NCBI GenBank assembly: GCA_012845835.1
Contig: JABAKD010000002.1
Span: forward strand, 17,917,629-17,981,628
DNA from: Undaria pinnatifida
Taxonomy: Eukaryota > Sar > Phaeophyceae > Laminariales > Alariaceae
Length of the DNA: 64,000 nucleotides
Direction: 5' to 3'
The position numbers were made by a program, and so were the translations under genes. The number at the start of each line of letters is the position of its first letter. Positions within the stretch are counted from its first letter, which is position 1. The notes under the pieces are model-generated. The model was given only the letters and a program-made list of their open reading frames with translations. It was not told the origin of the DNA and did not search any database. Shown here in pieces: positions 33,286 through 45,038 of this stretch.

Positions 33286-36200
33286 TTAGCAACGCCGCTT
33301 AAGCCCCCCCACGAGAAGAAGCGCTTCCTGAAGAGCGGCGGACAGAACCTCGGGGTGGTCTTCCACGCGCCCTGCTCCGTCGCCGGGCAGACGATCTAAC
33401 GCACGACCCACGACCTTGCGCGCGTACCCCCCATACGCGACACCGCCTACTCCGTCTCTGCCACCGTTCCATGGGTCCTGCTGCTGCTGCTGTCCCTGTG
33501 GTTTCTGCTGATGTTGCTGCTGCTGGTTCTCCTAGCGCAAGTAGGGACGGGATCACCATAACACGCAGAAGAAAAACGGGCAACGGGGGATAACGTGAGC
33601 GGTACTCGGTGGAGACCTCGTTGCGAATCTCGGGAAGGTCTGCACCCGAACATTCAAGACAAGAAAAACATTCAGTTACAGCTGGCTTGGACCTCGCGTG
33701 TATGATTGTGCAGGCACCCATTGCAACATCGACGCCTGGACAGGTTTACCGGCGGGCAGGAAGTTTCATTTTCCCGTGAAACAGCTAACGCGCGGCGCCG
33801 GCAAGGGTGGTGGCGACAACGGTGTGGCGGCGGCGGTGGTTGCGCCCTTCTGACACACGTATAAGCGGCACCGTTTATTCCCTTGAGAAGCGCACTCATG
33901 TGTTCGGGGACAGGCGACATGCACTTGTCTAGCATGATTTTGCACGATACGCCTGTGTAACATGTTGTAGCCGGTGAGTTTGAGAAGAAAAAAAGAACAC
34001 ATGCAGGAGCGATGGACGCTTGCTCGCCTGGTGATAGTTTCCGATGAGCCCGAGCTCGAGCAGCTTGGGAGCGGTGCGATCGTTCGTGCCCCCGGCCAGT
34101 TGGACGAAGTGTTGTCCATCTCCGAAGGGCACGGCTTTGGGCGATACGCATAGAGGTGCCACCAGGATTCCAACCAAGAACGACAGGTGAAGGGCAGAAG
34201 AAAAACAAAGAGATGAAAGGAAGGGGAATTCAGAAAAAACGGGGTGAAAGGAAGAAACACACAAAAATGAACAAAAACACGTGTGATACGTACAGAAATA
34301 TAAATAGAAAGAAGGCGCCGCCATGTGAACGTGTCCATGATTTTCAGTATCATGTTCATTGGAGAGAAAAGAAAGCACGGAAAAGAAAACCTGGTGATAG
34401 GGATATGTAACGAAAGTACCAACGTGAGAGTATTCGCGCACGGAAAGCGACAAAAAAACGCCTGCGAAGGTGAAGAAAGAAGTCAATTCGAATTTGGCCC
34501 AAGGAAGGACAAATGGACTAAACACAGCAATACGCGGCACGAGTAAGGCATGCATGCCACTCACAGTGCCTTGACACTTCATGTTGCTAGTAGAAAACGA
34601 GCGAGGATAACGCGGGAACCGGTTGTGCAAACATGACCCTGAACAAACACACGTTAATTCCAGAAGACGCAACTCTCTCCGCGCGGAGACACGCAACACC
34701 GGCACCGGCTTCTAAGCGCAAATATCACAACCGCGCTGGAACGTAAGCCCGGAAAAATGAAGCAAGCACCGCACACCATCTTGCGCACCTAAGCTGGTCC
34801 ACCTGCTCCCACCCACCACCCACTCACACTTCCCAAGAAAAACAGTCGAAACCGTGACAAACACACACGGAAACGCCAATTTTCAATGAAATGACCCTCG
34901 TTCGTCTACCTTCCGTGGCCAGGACCTTCTGCGCCAGGCGCACGCAAGCCGTAGTAGCACCCCTGCCCGTGTCGCCGCTCATCGGACGCCCATCCGTCTA
35001 TCAAACCGCGCAGGAAGTAGTCGTGAACAGGCGGAGGGGAGGGGGGGGGGGGGGGGGGGGGGGGGGGCATGTGGGGTTATGCCTTGTCTGGGTTGATCTG
35101 GCCTGCTGACAATGCAGGAAATCGGAGGGTAGGGAAGGAGTGCTTATGTAAGCGCCGTGGCAAAAAAGAGAGGGAGAGAGAGGGAGTGGAAGGGAGAGGG
35201 GGGGGGAGGAATGGAGGCAAGTATGGCGAGAAGGAGGGAGGGATGAAGGGGGGAAGGAGGGAGAGGGAGGGAGGGAGAGAGGGAGGGAGGGAGGGAGGGA
35301 GGGAGGGAGGGAGGGAGGGAGGGAGGGAGGGAGGGAGGGAGGGAGGGAGGGAGGGAAGGAGGGAGGGAGGGAGGGAGGGGGGTGGGGGGAGGGGCCGTCG
35401 ACGATAAGGAGCACGCCAGAGGGGCCACGAGTGCGCCAGAAGTGGTCGATGCACAAGTAGAAATCCTTGAACTAGAAGCAGTTGGTGCGCAAAATGGGCC
35501 CGTCACTGTATCGCATGCATATCGATAACCAACCATCGTCCGAAAAACACGTCGAATGGAAAATATCGACGCTCTCGGCTATCACACAAGGGCGCAGATA
35601 GCTGGCGAGTCTCCCTTACCCAATCGATGCGTTAGAAAGCTCTACTCAAGCAACATGTTGGAAATCTCTACCCGACCAATTCATTACAGAAAACACCGGC
35701 AGCCAGTCCTCCCTTTCGCAAAACCCTTCACCTGCCACACGTTGAGAGCGCGGGCCGGGGTCGCCTCGATCGTGTCATCGCCCGCCGCGCCTTGCAATTC
35801 CGATCTCCCGTCCCCCACGGCCCCCACCTCCGCCTCAACCGTCCCGCCTATCGGTATGTTCATGACAGCGTTCATGGCCGCGACGGTTAGGCCCGTATCG
35901 TCGCCCAGGTCCGGAAAGCTGACCGCTACTAGCTTGAGGGACCCAGCCGCGGCATCAGCGACCGAATTCTCCCAGAGGTCGCGGAAGTGCGCCAGGTCTC
36001 CCTGCCAGCGCGTGGAAACAGAGCATGTCCCCCGGCACCGTCGGAAACAGTTGCATCCGGCAGGAGCCAACGTCGTCCGTAGCAGTGGCGGCAGCATCGC
36101 CGGTGCCAGCGGCGGCGGCGGCGGCGGCGGCAGCGGTGACAGCAGCGGCGACAGCAGCGGCGACAGTGGAATGAGGTCCATGGCAAGGCGCACACTCTCT

Positions 36201-39200
36201 TTCTGTCGATTCGATCCAACGTCAGGGAGCCCAACTCCCTCTTAATACTGTCGGCCATCCAGATAGTCAATTTGTAACCAGAGATTCAGCGCCGGAAAGG
36301 GAGATCGGCTGCCGTCGGGAGTACAGAGCAACTCGGTGCCCATCGCCCAGACGGGTAACACGACGGTCTCCAGCTTCGAACGCGCCGCTTTCTCTGCGCG
36401 AACTATCGCAGCACCTCCCCAACACAAAATCGCGGGTAAGCATCTTTAGCTCTATACCACGCCCGGTTCTTAGGGTTATCACCTACCCGAGACCGGTTCT
36501 TATTGCGACCTCCGGAGACCGGTTAATATGGCGCCATCCAATTTCTTGCGATTAATTATCTGTCAGTCCCCCCCGCGCGCCCGCGATATACAACCCGGCC
36601 ACTGTACTTCGATTTTCCCGGGAGCTGAGGGTGGGGGAGGGAGGGGGGGGTCACCTTGGTGTGTATTTCAACGGCATCCACCTTCTCCAGCAACTCCCGA
36701 ATCACTTCCGGGGATCGCATGTACTTCTCGGACCTAATAATTCCCGGAGGACACACGGTGATGCACCTTCCGCACCCGTAGCATCTTGGCCCCAACACGC
36801 CTCCGCTGGAAATAAGAAAAAGTGAGCAACAAATTAAAAAGAGAGCACTATCTCTGAAAAGGTGTGGGGGGGGGGGTAAGGGAATAATGTCAAGGACCGA
36901 GATCGCCCACGCCCATGGTAAACTGGTCCTGTTGAGCAGCTTCCAGGGGAGTCGTTGCCTTGTATCTTCAAAAGAGGAACGCATACGTAAAAACGCACGG
37001 CCGGAGTATCACGCAGCTTGCAAAGATGCGTACCGACCATTTGATTGATCAAGCTCACAGCTGAAGTGTTTGAAATGATTTCAATAAAGAACATGAAAGC
37101 TCTGCTTGCGAGCATTTGGGGGCCGCCAAGAAACGAAAGGGTAAAGTAGAGCATGCATGCGAAGAGCTATGACCGACGTATGCATATCCACACATAGCAC
37201 GAGGGGTGGGGAGATGAACCGTGACCAATGCGGGCTGTTCGGCGTGCGTGCGTGTGTCGAAGAAATCCGCGTGCGCGGGTCGTGGCGGGGCGAAGGCGTG
37301 AAGGCAGCGGTACATACATCCGGGACACCGTGAACAACCTGCCTCCTGGGCTTTTGAACTCTTCACCGAAAACAAAATGCAAGCACAACATAAAAAAAAA
37401 GCAGGCGAGACCAAATTTTATCACCACGAAACGAAAGGAAACCGCGCGTTTTCAGTTGTTGTTTTTTTCTCTTTTTAAACAAAAACACGGGCTGTAAAGC
37501 AACAGCGGTGCCAGTCAACCCCCCCCCCCCCCCGCCGCCCCATGCTCGCCCCCGACCGTCACCTTTCAATACCAGCGGAGAAAAAAAACAAAAACCGAGC
37601 ATCACCTCCCAATAAAAACACTGAAAAAACCAAGTACCCAGCACTGGTGCCCAGGAATGCCGCGACCATGGTAGCCCTCTGCGCAGGCGGTGCGGGCGAG
37701 TCCGGAAACACCACAGCGTCGGCGGGGCAGACCATTTCGCACGGCCGTGGGCAATCTACGACGAGGGAAGAAGAAACGCAGACGGGAAGTGTGTGGGTCG
37801 ATAGGCGCTGGGGTTTAGCGCCCGGACAAGAGCGTAGGTTGTAGCATGTTGGTACGGAACCGACGGAATCGTACGTTCGTTGTTGTTATGTGTTTCCCCC
37901 CCCCCCATAACGTGGTCACCTAAACAACACTAAGTACACATACTTCGAAGTATCGCCTGAATAGGATGTGGTGATGCAACTCCGGATACAGATAGTTCGA
38001 TCGTCCTCTTCACAGACCTGCTTCTTCGTACAATATGCGAAAGGGCCCACAGCGGCACACACCGCCCAACCGTAGCAAGCAGAGGAACCTTTCCAGCACG
38101 AACGCCGGCAGAGGGAGCAAGCACCCTCTCGCCGGGTCGACATCAACGACTACGCCAACACCATCATGGTCGTCGACCACCACTGCCCGTCTCGCGCCCG
38201 TCTCGCACACGGTGTGTCCGCGCGTGTGTTGTTCACACTAAACCATCATGTCCACACCTCGACAGCCAGCGCACCCCGTGCCCCGTGCCGGTTCTCCGTC
38301 TTATCAACAGGGAGACAAGAAAGCGTCTTATCACATGCGCGCCTCTCTCACCGCTCGGGCAGAGGGAAGCATCGAACGCGGCCTTCCTAAAGTGAGGGTC
38401 TTCTTCGTCATCGTTCACGCTCATCATCAACCATGGTGCCCGCACCGGCGCCCCTATCGCTTCGCCCACGCCTTGAGCCGCTAGGACACCGTCCCTGCCA
38501 CGAAAGAGAAGACGCCAAGTGAGGCAAGGATATGAGCGGGGCCCACAAAAAGTGTACCACCCCACACCCTGCATGCCGCACGCCTACCAACCAGACGGAG
38601 ACATGGAAACAAATTTCAGGGTTCCCCTCGGTTGGAACATCGCGCTGGTGGGTATATACAACCGTCGTCAACTATGTGTGCGCTAGCGCAGGTCATAAAG
38701 ATCAAAACTACAAAAAAAACGGGGGTTTTCGGTCGGACGGTGTCGGATCTTCGGCCTCACCCAGCTCGGAAAAAGGGGCCCCTACATTGTAAGCGGCCGT
38801 ACAAATTAGCAATTCGCTTCGCTTGTGACAGATGGGGATGGGGATGACGGCGCGAACAGCGGCAAGCCATCTCCAGCAATAGGGGGGTCACGGGCGGCAC
38901 CTACGACGAACCCAGAATTGTTCGAACGAGAGGGCGTTGTGAGATGTCGTGAAATCGCACCCTTGCCACACCAGAAAGCGCGCTTTTTCGAGCAACGTAA
39001 CTCGCCGCACCATCACCCGCTGGAGGCGATCAGCATTAGCGACTATATACCACACGAGGCACGATGGAATGTAATGAAAAATGCACAAATTTACATATGC
39101 TTATGGAAGAGTAGAATGCACCTGGCCGCCTCGATGACAGCTTCCTCCGCCGCGACGTCGATGCAGTCCGCGCCCGCCAAGGTGTACACGAGCGCCAGAT

Positions 39201-41514
39201 TGCGAACCGCGGGAAGGTCCTACCCGAGCGGCGAGGCGTTCATTACACACGGTGGCGGTGGCGGCGGCGGTGGGGCGGGCATGGGCGTTGCTTGCGCATA
39301 CCGTATCTTATCTGGAATTGCCGATTGAGCGTCGGGACTTACAGTAGTAGGACGTACGAGTACACGATATTATGAATTCCGGTATATCAGAATGTAGGAC
39401 ATTCTACCACACGAGAAAGAGCTACAAGAAACAACAGCGTTATCGGAAGTTTAGGGCGTGCTACGGGTAGCGTACGAGTGCGAGTATTGGAGTACTGTTC
39501 CACTAGCGGTACTCTATTGCACTGCAAGGCGCTGATGCACAACGATTTGCTCGGAGGGCATCTGCCCGAATGAGTCTCTCGGCGTCCACCACTGCGGGGG
39601 TAGGTAGCGCCGAGCTCTGTGCCGAGCTAATGGTTACTTCTCGCCGTACTCTGCACCCCTTGCACGCCCTCCGTCGAACGAACGGCTCGGTGCATGCCTA
39701 TGATGATGATCATGGTGATGGTCTACAGCATGGTGGCTCTATTATGGTACTGCGCACAGACAACGCATACAACCGCGCCTATAATCGGCGATACAATACG
39801 CAAGGTGACGCACCCTCCAGGGCGAACTCTACGCGGTTTTTCTCGCTGACGTTGAGAGCGCAAAACGGTGAGCGATGCGCCTATTGGAAATATCTCGACG
39901 AGATGACCACCATATTCGTTGCCTGGGGCCCATTTATTTGCTTTTTTTTCTCCATCCCATTTATTATCCTCGCACTACTTACTCTCCTCGCGCTCTCTCC
40001 CGGTAGAAACTCTATTCCGGGGTCACATGGCGGGCCCTCCTCCCCCCTCCCCACGCCGGTACGTGCCTACATTTTTTTAATCGCGAGAATAATTCAGCAT
40101 TGTTTTCTTCCCTCGCCGACTCGCGTTTGGGGCCCATGTACAGCGACAAAACAAAGTATAAACGCGTTCATATCATGGTGCGAGCATGCAGCACACCGCA
40201 GCAGTGCAAGCTGTGCGCGTGCATGTCTTGCAGGTAGCACTTGGCATCGGGGTTTGACAGCAAGATCGTCATCGCCTGAACTCGTAAGCAGCCCCGGTTT
40301 GCTGCGTGTGGAGGATGCTGCAATCGTCAGTTTTATTCGCCAATATGTTTTCCTCTTGAAGCCCCAAAACCCCTTCATGATAGAACTTTCACTTTCACCG
40401 TCGTTTTGGGGGACAAACTACTTGGAAGTAGTGTGGGAAAAGGGTTTCGGTACAAGTAGTGTCTGGAGAAGAGCGTCTCGAACAATCCTCTCAGGGGGGT
40501 GTTATCTTGGTTTTAGTATTCGTGCGGCCATTTTGTGGTGACGTTTTTTTGGAGCGTTCTGAAAAGCTGACAGTCCCGAACGGAATACCAGTGTAAAGCT
40601 ACTACTATTAATATTAATACTTGTCATGTGGATACCATGTCCCCGAACCAACACGCCTAGGGAAAATGTCGAAACCCCTTCGACCTTCCAGACATCGTTT
40701 CTTGAAGGCTCGCTTGGGGAACATGGGAGATTTTTCATGTCTAGAACACGCCACGGAGCCTTCCCCTCCTCGTCCCGCTGACGGATCCTCCGCGGCGGAT
40801 ACACCGACTAGCGGATTCCCCACAGCAGTGGGACTTTGGAAGGCCCCACTGGATTGTTCCTTGTACCAGAGAGCTGAGGGAGCACTGACAACTGCTCGCC
40901 CACCGCTCTCTCTCACTTCCTTACACTGGTGCTTCTTGCACCTCTGGGACTTATTCTCATCCTCTCCTGTCTCTCCCTCTGTCAACGGCCTGCTGTATCA
41001 GCCCGTGTTGTCACACACTCCGCCGTCGTAGTTCAACAGTGAGAACACTTTGCTTACGCAGAGAGAAGTGGGATCACGACCGACCAACGGATTCGACTAC
41101 GAATCTTGGTAATATTAGACTAATAGTAATGTGTACGTGTCATACCTCAAACGATGCGCCGCAGATGAGCTTGAACCAGTCTCCTCTTCTGAGCGACTCC
41201 GCCGGAGACGAACATCGATACCACTCAGAGGGAGCGAAAGGGAGAACGGCGCTCTTCCATTCCTCGGTTAGAGCAGAGCTCACGACCACGTCGAGGACGG
41301 TGCTCGCACGTTTCCTACTGCTACGGCCTATACGTCGAGCTGGGCGAGTGCTCGTACTGGAATATAATGCTGGGTTGGTATCCGGCTGAAGCCTCAATCG
41401 CGACCCATCGCACGGTGGGTGCGGGACGAAAGCGAGGTAGAGGCCGGGGAGGTACGCAGCAGCTGTTGCTATGAAACAACACCACGGACGTGAGCGGGGG
41501 TATCTGACAAGCAT
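33286..41514 (-). CDS. ldpA: LdpA-like iron-sulfur protein, predicted plastid-targeted, nine exons
   Basis: Homologue of cyanobacterial LdpA, an iron-sulfur protein that relays light/redox state to the circadian clock. Exons (5' to 3'): 41514-41146, 39219-39122, 38494-38352, 37755-37638, 36805-36655, 36001-35732, 34997-34910, 34134-34028, 33531-33286. They total 1590 nt, 529 residues, phases consistent. The N-terminus MLVRYPRSRPWCCFIATAAAYLPG is signal-peptide-like, followed by LYLAFVP, an AFxP cleavage motif. Core motifs: LICGASFE, LVYTLAGADCIDVAA, EDPHFRKAAFDASLCP, a C-x3-C-x3-C-x3-C cluster (about 201-213), and the ferredoxin-type CYGCGRCITVCP (about 251-262). These are followed by VDAVEIHT, TDGRPMSGDTG, FVQLAGGTND and GVAYGGYARK. 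The last exon adds a Gln-rich insert. The exon 4 donor is uncertain, and intron 8 uses a GC donor at 34027. Cyanobacterial proteins are near 350 residues; the excess is the presequence plus inserts. Its role in the alga is unknown. Confidence 0.9.
35160..35395. repeat. (GGGA)n microsatellite and poly-G run
   Basis: About 120 bp of GGGA units centred on 35270-35385, with a G homopolymer at 35040-35067 nearby. Both lie in intron 6 of the LdpA-like gene, where on the coding strand they are CCCT-rich and C-rich. Confidence 0.95.
39570..40541 (+). other. 323-codon open frame antisense to an intron
   Basis: An uninterrupted ATG-initiated frame on the plus strand within intron 1 (39220-41145) of the minus-strand LdpA-like gene. 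It predicts one hydrophobic segment (about residues 115-140, rich in Phe, Ile and Leu) and otherwise Ser/Arg/Ala-rich sequence. I recognise no family. It is the longest frame in this window not explained by simple repeats or a recognised gene, but chance is the likeliest explanation. Confidence 0.15.
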
Positions 41515-42014
41515 CTGCGTGTTTTTGTTCAATGCCGGACCCATCCTCCCTGTTGTCGGTGTGTGCGGTGTGTCTTCGTCAAACATGTACCCCGCAACCT
41601 GAATGAAAAATTCTGAAAAGTTATCTTTAGCAAACCCTTTGAAAAAAAACTGCTGAAATCCACCCATGCCGTCTCCCATAGAATCCACCTGCCCGTCAGT
41701 CTCGCTTGCTAGAGGCCAGAGCTGCATGTCCACTTTAGCCGTGTTGATGCATTTTGGGATAAGGCGCTTGGGAACACAGATTTTCTCAGGGAATGGTACT
41801 TGTTGTTTCGCACTAGGATAATCACTGCGCAGCCCAGCTGCTTCCAACCAGAGCACGAACACTCCACTCACAGCAGTCATACCTATACCCTAAACGATAC
41901 TAGAACGTTGCGTAGCTTTTGCCAAATCGCCATCTCCTGCTATCAACGAAGCTCTTCTTCTGGGATAATAGCACCTGGTGCAGCGTACAGCAGTAGCTCT
42001 CCAGTGAGCGCAGC
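41515..42014. promoter_or_regulatory. Short divergent promoter region
   Basis: Exactly 500 bp separate the start codons of the LdpA-like gene (minus) and the ankyrin-FHA-G-patch gene (plus). Both promoters and 5'UTRs must fit here, so regulatory sequence is probably shared. I see no TATA box I can assign. The LdpA-like frame stays open upstream to 41880, so its true start could lie inside this interval. Confidence 0.5.
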
Positions 42015-44966
42015 ATGGAGGACGGAGAGATAAACGATGGCTTCCTTGGCGTGGAAGAGATGGAAAACAGGAAGGCTCTCGCTGACGCCCACGGAGAGGG
42101 GGGGGGCGGCATGTCCTGGGTGGAGGCTGTGATTCTCGGTGCCGGCCAGGTGACGGCCGTCGACGCAGCAGCTACGAAGGACGTCGACATCGAGCAGCAG
42201 CCAGAAGGCAGTCTCGCGGTGGGTGATTGTCTGTCTGCCTGCAGTGCAGCCAACATCGCAGTAGCATGTGATCACATGATATGGTACGAAACTGATTATT
42301 TAGAAAACGTTATATGTGCAACAGCAGCATGCCGGTATAGCAGTGCATCGGAGCTTGCCCGGAAGGCCGCTGCTGGTATAACCTGCAACCTGCAACACAA
42401 AGTTGAGTCAAGAGATACAGCAGTAGAACAAAAGCAGAAAATAATAGAACAAAACGAGAGCGGATAACGGCTTTTTCGGCCTGTTTTGAACAAAAAAACA
42501 ACCATAATTTCTGTGCAACATTAACCATAGCCTTGAACGGAGTAGTACGTCGCAACAGGCAGTACGAGCAGTATAACAAAAGAAAAATGAACGTTTTTCT
42601 GTGCTGTGCACCAGTATGCTGCTAACCGACGCGGTTACTGGTGTTGAAGTTTGGCATTGAGTTGCCCTTAGTAAATAAAATGTCAGTTTTTACAATATAA
42701 CGGGACGTTAGTATGTAGTAGGATGTTAAACCTGGTACCTTATACTTGGTATAATAGTAAGGAAGGAAGCTTGTCCTTAACCCTCTCTTCGTTCCCATCC
42801 CTATGTTTTTCCGTTTCCGTACCCGTACTCTTGTCCTTATCCGTATCCGTATCCTTATCCTTATCCTTATCCTTATCCTTATTCTTAGCGTTATCCTTAT
42901 CCTTATCCTTATCCTTAACCCTCTCTTCGTTATTACCCCTATATTTTATCCGTATCCGTACTCGTACTCTTTTCCTTGTCCTTATCCTTGTCCTTTTGCT
43001 TAGCGTTATCCTTGTCCTTATCCTCGTCCTTAACCCTCTCTTGGTTCTTATCCTTATATTTTGTCCTTGTCCTTGCCCTTGTCCTTGTCCTTAGCATTAT
43101 CCTTATCCGTATCCTTATATATGTCCTTGTCCTCATCCTTATCATTGTCATTGTCCTTACCCTTATCCTTATCCTTATCCTTATCCTTATCCGTATCCTT
43201 ATCTGTATGCTTGCCCTTATCCTCATCCGTGTCCTCATTCTTGTCTTTACCCTTTTCGTCCTCCTCATCCTTGCCCTTTCCCTCCTCCTCGTTCTCCTCC
43301 GTCTCTCCCCCTCCCCCCATCTCCCCCCCTCCCCTCTCCTCCCCGCACCCCCTCCCCCCCCAGGAAACCCACCGCGAGCCGCCCCCACCCGGGACCGCCG
43401 GCGACCTCCCCCCTCCATCTGCCGCCGTCACCGCCCGCCGCGAAGCCGCCCTAGTCCACCGCGTAACAGGCCTCCTCCGAGAGGGAGACGCGCCCGAGGC
43501 GCTGCTAACTTTACTAGCGGAGGCTGAGAACGACGGAGTCGATGTCGCGAGGTGGTTAGGGCTGGGACGATCGTCGATTGGAGGACGCACTCCCCTCATG
43601 GAGGCCGCGAAACAGGGGCGAACGGCTTGCTGCGCAGCGCTCGCTGACGCCGCTCGCGCCGCGGGGGGAGGAGGGGGGCTAAACGCTTGGAATGAGAGGG
43701 GGAGATATTCGGCGCTGCATTATGCTTGTTACGAAGGGGCTACCGGTGAGGGCGTTATTGTTGTTGTTGTTTTTTTTGTGGTGGGGTCGGTTGAATGCGG
43801 CAGTAGTTGCTGCCTGTCTGATGGCACTCGCCGCTAAAGATTGAGCTGCTCATGATGAGCTTTTTTACCCACCCAACCCCACCCAACCCCGCCCGCTACC
43901 ACCCTCCCTCCCTCCCTCCCTCCCGCTCTCTCTCGTCCCCCGCGCTTCACCCGCGTCACCTGTAGTCGCTGTCATCGTGACTTGTTTCACCTCACCCAAC
44001 CCCACCCCACCCCACCCGTCCCGACCCCGCCTGCTGATCCCCACCTACCATCGTCGTCGCCGTTGCGTTTGATTTGGTTGGATTGGATTTGGTCAACAGG
44101 AGCGGCGTTAGAGCTACTGGTCCGCGGGGCCGACCCCCGCCTCCGGAACCGAGAGGGGGAGACCGCGCTGCAGGCTGCTCTGGCGAACGGGCAGACGGAG
44201 TGCGCGGAGCTGGTGCGCGACTTTCTGCGTCGGCCGACCTTCGAGCCTGAGACGCAAAGCGGCACCGCTGACGTAGGAGAAGGGGGTAACACAGGAATGG
44301 AAACAGTAGAGGGAGGGAGAGGGGTGATGGGGGAAAGAGGAAGAGGCGGTGGATGTGGGGGGGAAGGAGGAACAGGGGAGGGGGGGAGGGGAGGAGGGGG
44401 AGGAGGAAAAGGAGGGGGGGGTGGGGGAGGGGGAGGGGAGGAGGGGGGTAGAGGAGGAGGAGCTGGAGTAGGAGGAGAAGAGGCAGCGGGAGGAGTAGGA
44501 AGAGGAAGCGTGCGGCTCGGCGCGGTCGGAGCGTCAGCTCCCGAAGTCTGCCGTGCTAACACGGTGTTCTGCCTCGGCCGAAAGCGCCGCCGCATCGGGG
44601 CCGGAGTCCGGCACGGCAGGGGGCTCGGAGTCGGCGTCGGCACAGCGGCGGCGGAGGTCGGGCTAGGCGCGCGGCGCGGCGCACGGCTCCACGCGACCAA
44701 CCCTTGCTCTGGAACGCCGATGGAGGCGTACGTGCTGTGGTCGATAGCCAACGGGGAAGACCCGTTTCACGGAGAAGGGGGGGGGCAGGATGAGGACGAT
44801 GATTCGGACGAAAATGAAGAGGGAGAGGATGGCGGTAAGGGCGCCTCTGCCGTCTGGCTGGATTATTATGTCCAGATGTACCACGAGAGGTGAGGCACGA
44901 GCGGGCTTGGGTGTCACCGCCGTTGAGAGGCGTCCCTATCCCTTTAGCTGCCTGCCTGCCTGTCTA

Positions 44967-45038
<72 letters not shown>

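Noticed and set aside
33929-34705. A 258-codon minus-strand frame as a separate membrane protein
   Set aside because: Only 34134-34028 is coding, as exon 8 of the LdpA-like gene; the rest is flanking intron read through.
35001-35536. Ser/Leu/Pro-rich minus frames and Glu/Gly/Arg-rich plus frame
   Set aside because: Translation of the (GGGA)n repeat in an intron of the LdpA-like gene.
42723-43599. Leu/Ser-rich plus-strand and Lys/Asp-rich minus-strand frames
   Set aside because: Produced by the CCTTAT hexanucleotide repeat in intron 1 of the ankyrin-FHA-G-patch gene.
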